Shown here: piece after piece, positions 32,569 to 33,215 of the stretch
How positions within the stretch are numbered: position 1 is the first letter of the stretch
How the letters are laid out: every line of letters begins with the position of its first letter
Origin: JBDTVS01 sp040007095
Lineage (GTDB): Bacteria; Acidobacteriota; Vicinamibacteria; Vicinamibacterales; CAVVIG01
Assembly: GCA_040007095.1 (NCBI GenBank)
Contig: JBDTVS010000071.1
Span: 1 to 33,215 of the forward strand
Direction: 5' to 3'
DNA: 33,215 bases
Translations under genes and position numbers: made by a program
The notes under the pieces: generated by a model
Databases searched by the model: none
What the model saw: only the letters and a program-made list of their open reading frames with translations
What the model was told of the DNA's origin: nothing

Positions 32569-33215
32569 GTCAATCTCCTGAGTTGGGGCGTCATCCACAC
32601 ACCCGTTGATTCCGCGCCGACGGTCGACGGCGCACGCGCGCCGTTTTACGATTTAATTGGATGGCCACGCGCCTTGCAACAAGCGATCCCGAGTTCAATT
32701 CTCTGAAGCACCCAGCCGCCAACAGCCGAGCCGCAAATGCCATCGGTCTTCTCATGATGCAGTCTCCCCTTCGCGATGCTGCGGCATCAATCACCAAGCC
32801 GCTGATGCCGTTGTTCTCAGGCCGCGGGCGCCTGTTCGGACGACGGCGCACTCGACGTGTGATGGAAATCTTCCGCATCGCCGCGTGAAAACGCCCACCC
32901 GTGGCAAACCCCAGCCCGCAAATGATGCGAGCGGCCGTGACCGGCACGCTTCGCCCCTCCAGCTGGAAGACCGATGAACTACCACCATCGATGAACCGAC
33001 GACGTCGAGCTGCGAGGGCGATGGGGTTGGGTCGACGGGAATGGCAACTTGCCGCTCGCTTGGCCGTCTTCTCGTCCTCTCTGCGACAAGTCGCGGAAAG
33101 GACGAGACCTGGCACAACGGTCTTGGCGATTGTGACTTACACCGCTGGGTCGTTAGGTCCGGCGTAACAGTTCAGCCCCTCGGGACTTTGGGCAGTAATG
33201 ACGTGACTACCTGAC
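32569..33215. other. No supported gene to the window edge
   Basis: Both strands have open frames, but none shows a start signal or a known motif. A T-arm-like stem-loop at 32689-32705 resembles the 3' end of a tRNA, but the acceptor and anticodon parts do not fit. Confidence 0.45.

Noticed and set aside
31864..32706. A 280-residue plus-strand open frame
   Set aside because: Only its start overlaps cytochrome-like sequence; the rest has no motif and runs opposite to the well-supported secreted-protein gene at 32140-32568.
32645..32715. Possible tRNA on the plus strand (T-arm CCGAG-TTCAATT-CTCTG)
   Set aside because: The T-arm has a mismatch, the matching 5' acceptor strand is absent, and no 5-bp anticodon stem with a 7-nt loop can be drawn.

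Overview
The window looks like a chromosome segment of a high-GC, Gram-negative, soil- or freshwater-type bacterium, most likely an acidobacterium of the Vicinamibacteria kind. The grounds are the GC-rich code, secreted proteins of types common in that group, a large YncE/phosphoesterase fusion, and noncoding repeats that resemble repeats I associate with acidobacterial genomes. The phylum is an inference; no rRNA is present to fix it.

Layout. 1-600: short tandem repeats and a large imperfect inverted repeat. 600-16400: ordinary chromosome. It holds a secreted YncE/phosphoesterase fusion, a secreted HExxH protein, a decayed TonB-dependent receptor fragment beside a ferritin gene with a Fur-box-like palindrome, a secreted protein of unknown function, a c-type cytochrome, an amidase-GerMN-RNase PH run meeting rdgB head-on, a proline-rich cupin, a compact operon of acyl carrier protein, KAS III-type synthase and condensation-like acyltransferase, and two more secreted or membrane proteins. 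16777-16853: an intact tRNA-Pro(TGG).

16807-27027: a 10.2 kb integrated element bounded by a perfect 48-bp duplication of the tRNA-Pro 3' half. Every gene lies on the minus strand, many joined by ATGA or GTGA overlaps. In transcription order: an excisionase-like HTH gene, a coiled-coil protein, a RepA-like AAA ATPase, an array of ACTGCCA iterons (candidate replication origin), a small protein in the small-terminase position, a complete large terminase, a small zinc-ribbon protein, two unknown proteins, a 697-residue beta-solenoid protein of phage tail-spike type, a ribbon-helix-helix regulator behind a near-consensus promoter, two unknown proteins, and a tyrosine integrase next to the tRNA. 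I see no portal, capsid, protease, tape measure or lysis gene. The order xis-rep-ori-packaging-int resembles a phage satellite more than a prophage, and it is the most interesting system here.

27028-33215: a second accessory zone full of broken genes: a serine recombinase with two compensating frameshifts, an eight-unit tandem repeat, a higBA toxin-antitoxin pair with a frameshifted toxin, small HTH or RHH remnants, a foldback MITE-like repeat, a cytochrome c pseudogene, and one intact small secreted protein. A ~65-nt leader with matching fold lies just upstream of the start codon of an unknown gene in the satellite-like element and of the recombinase in the second zone, which suggests a shared cis-regulatory RNA carried by mobile elements.
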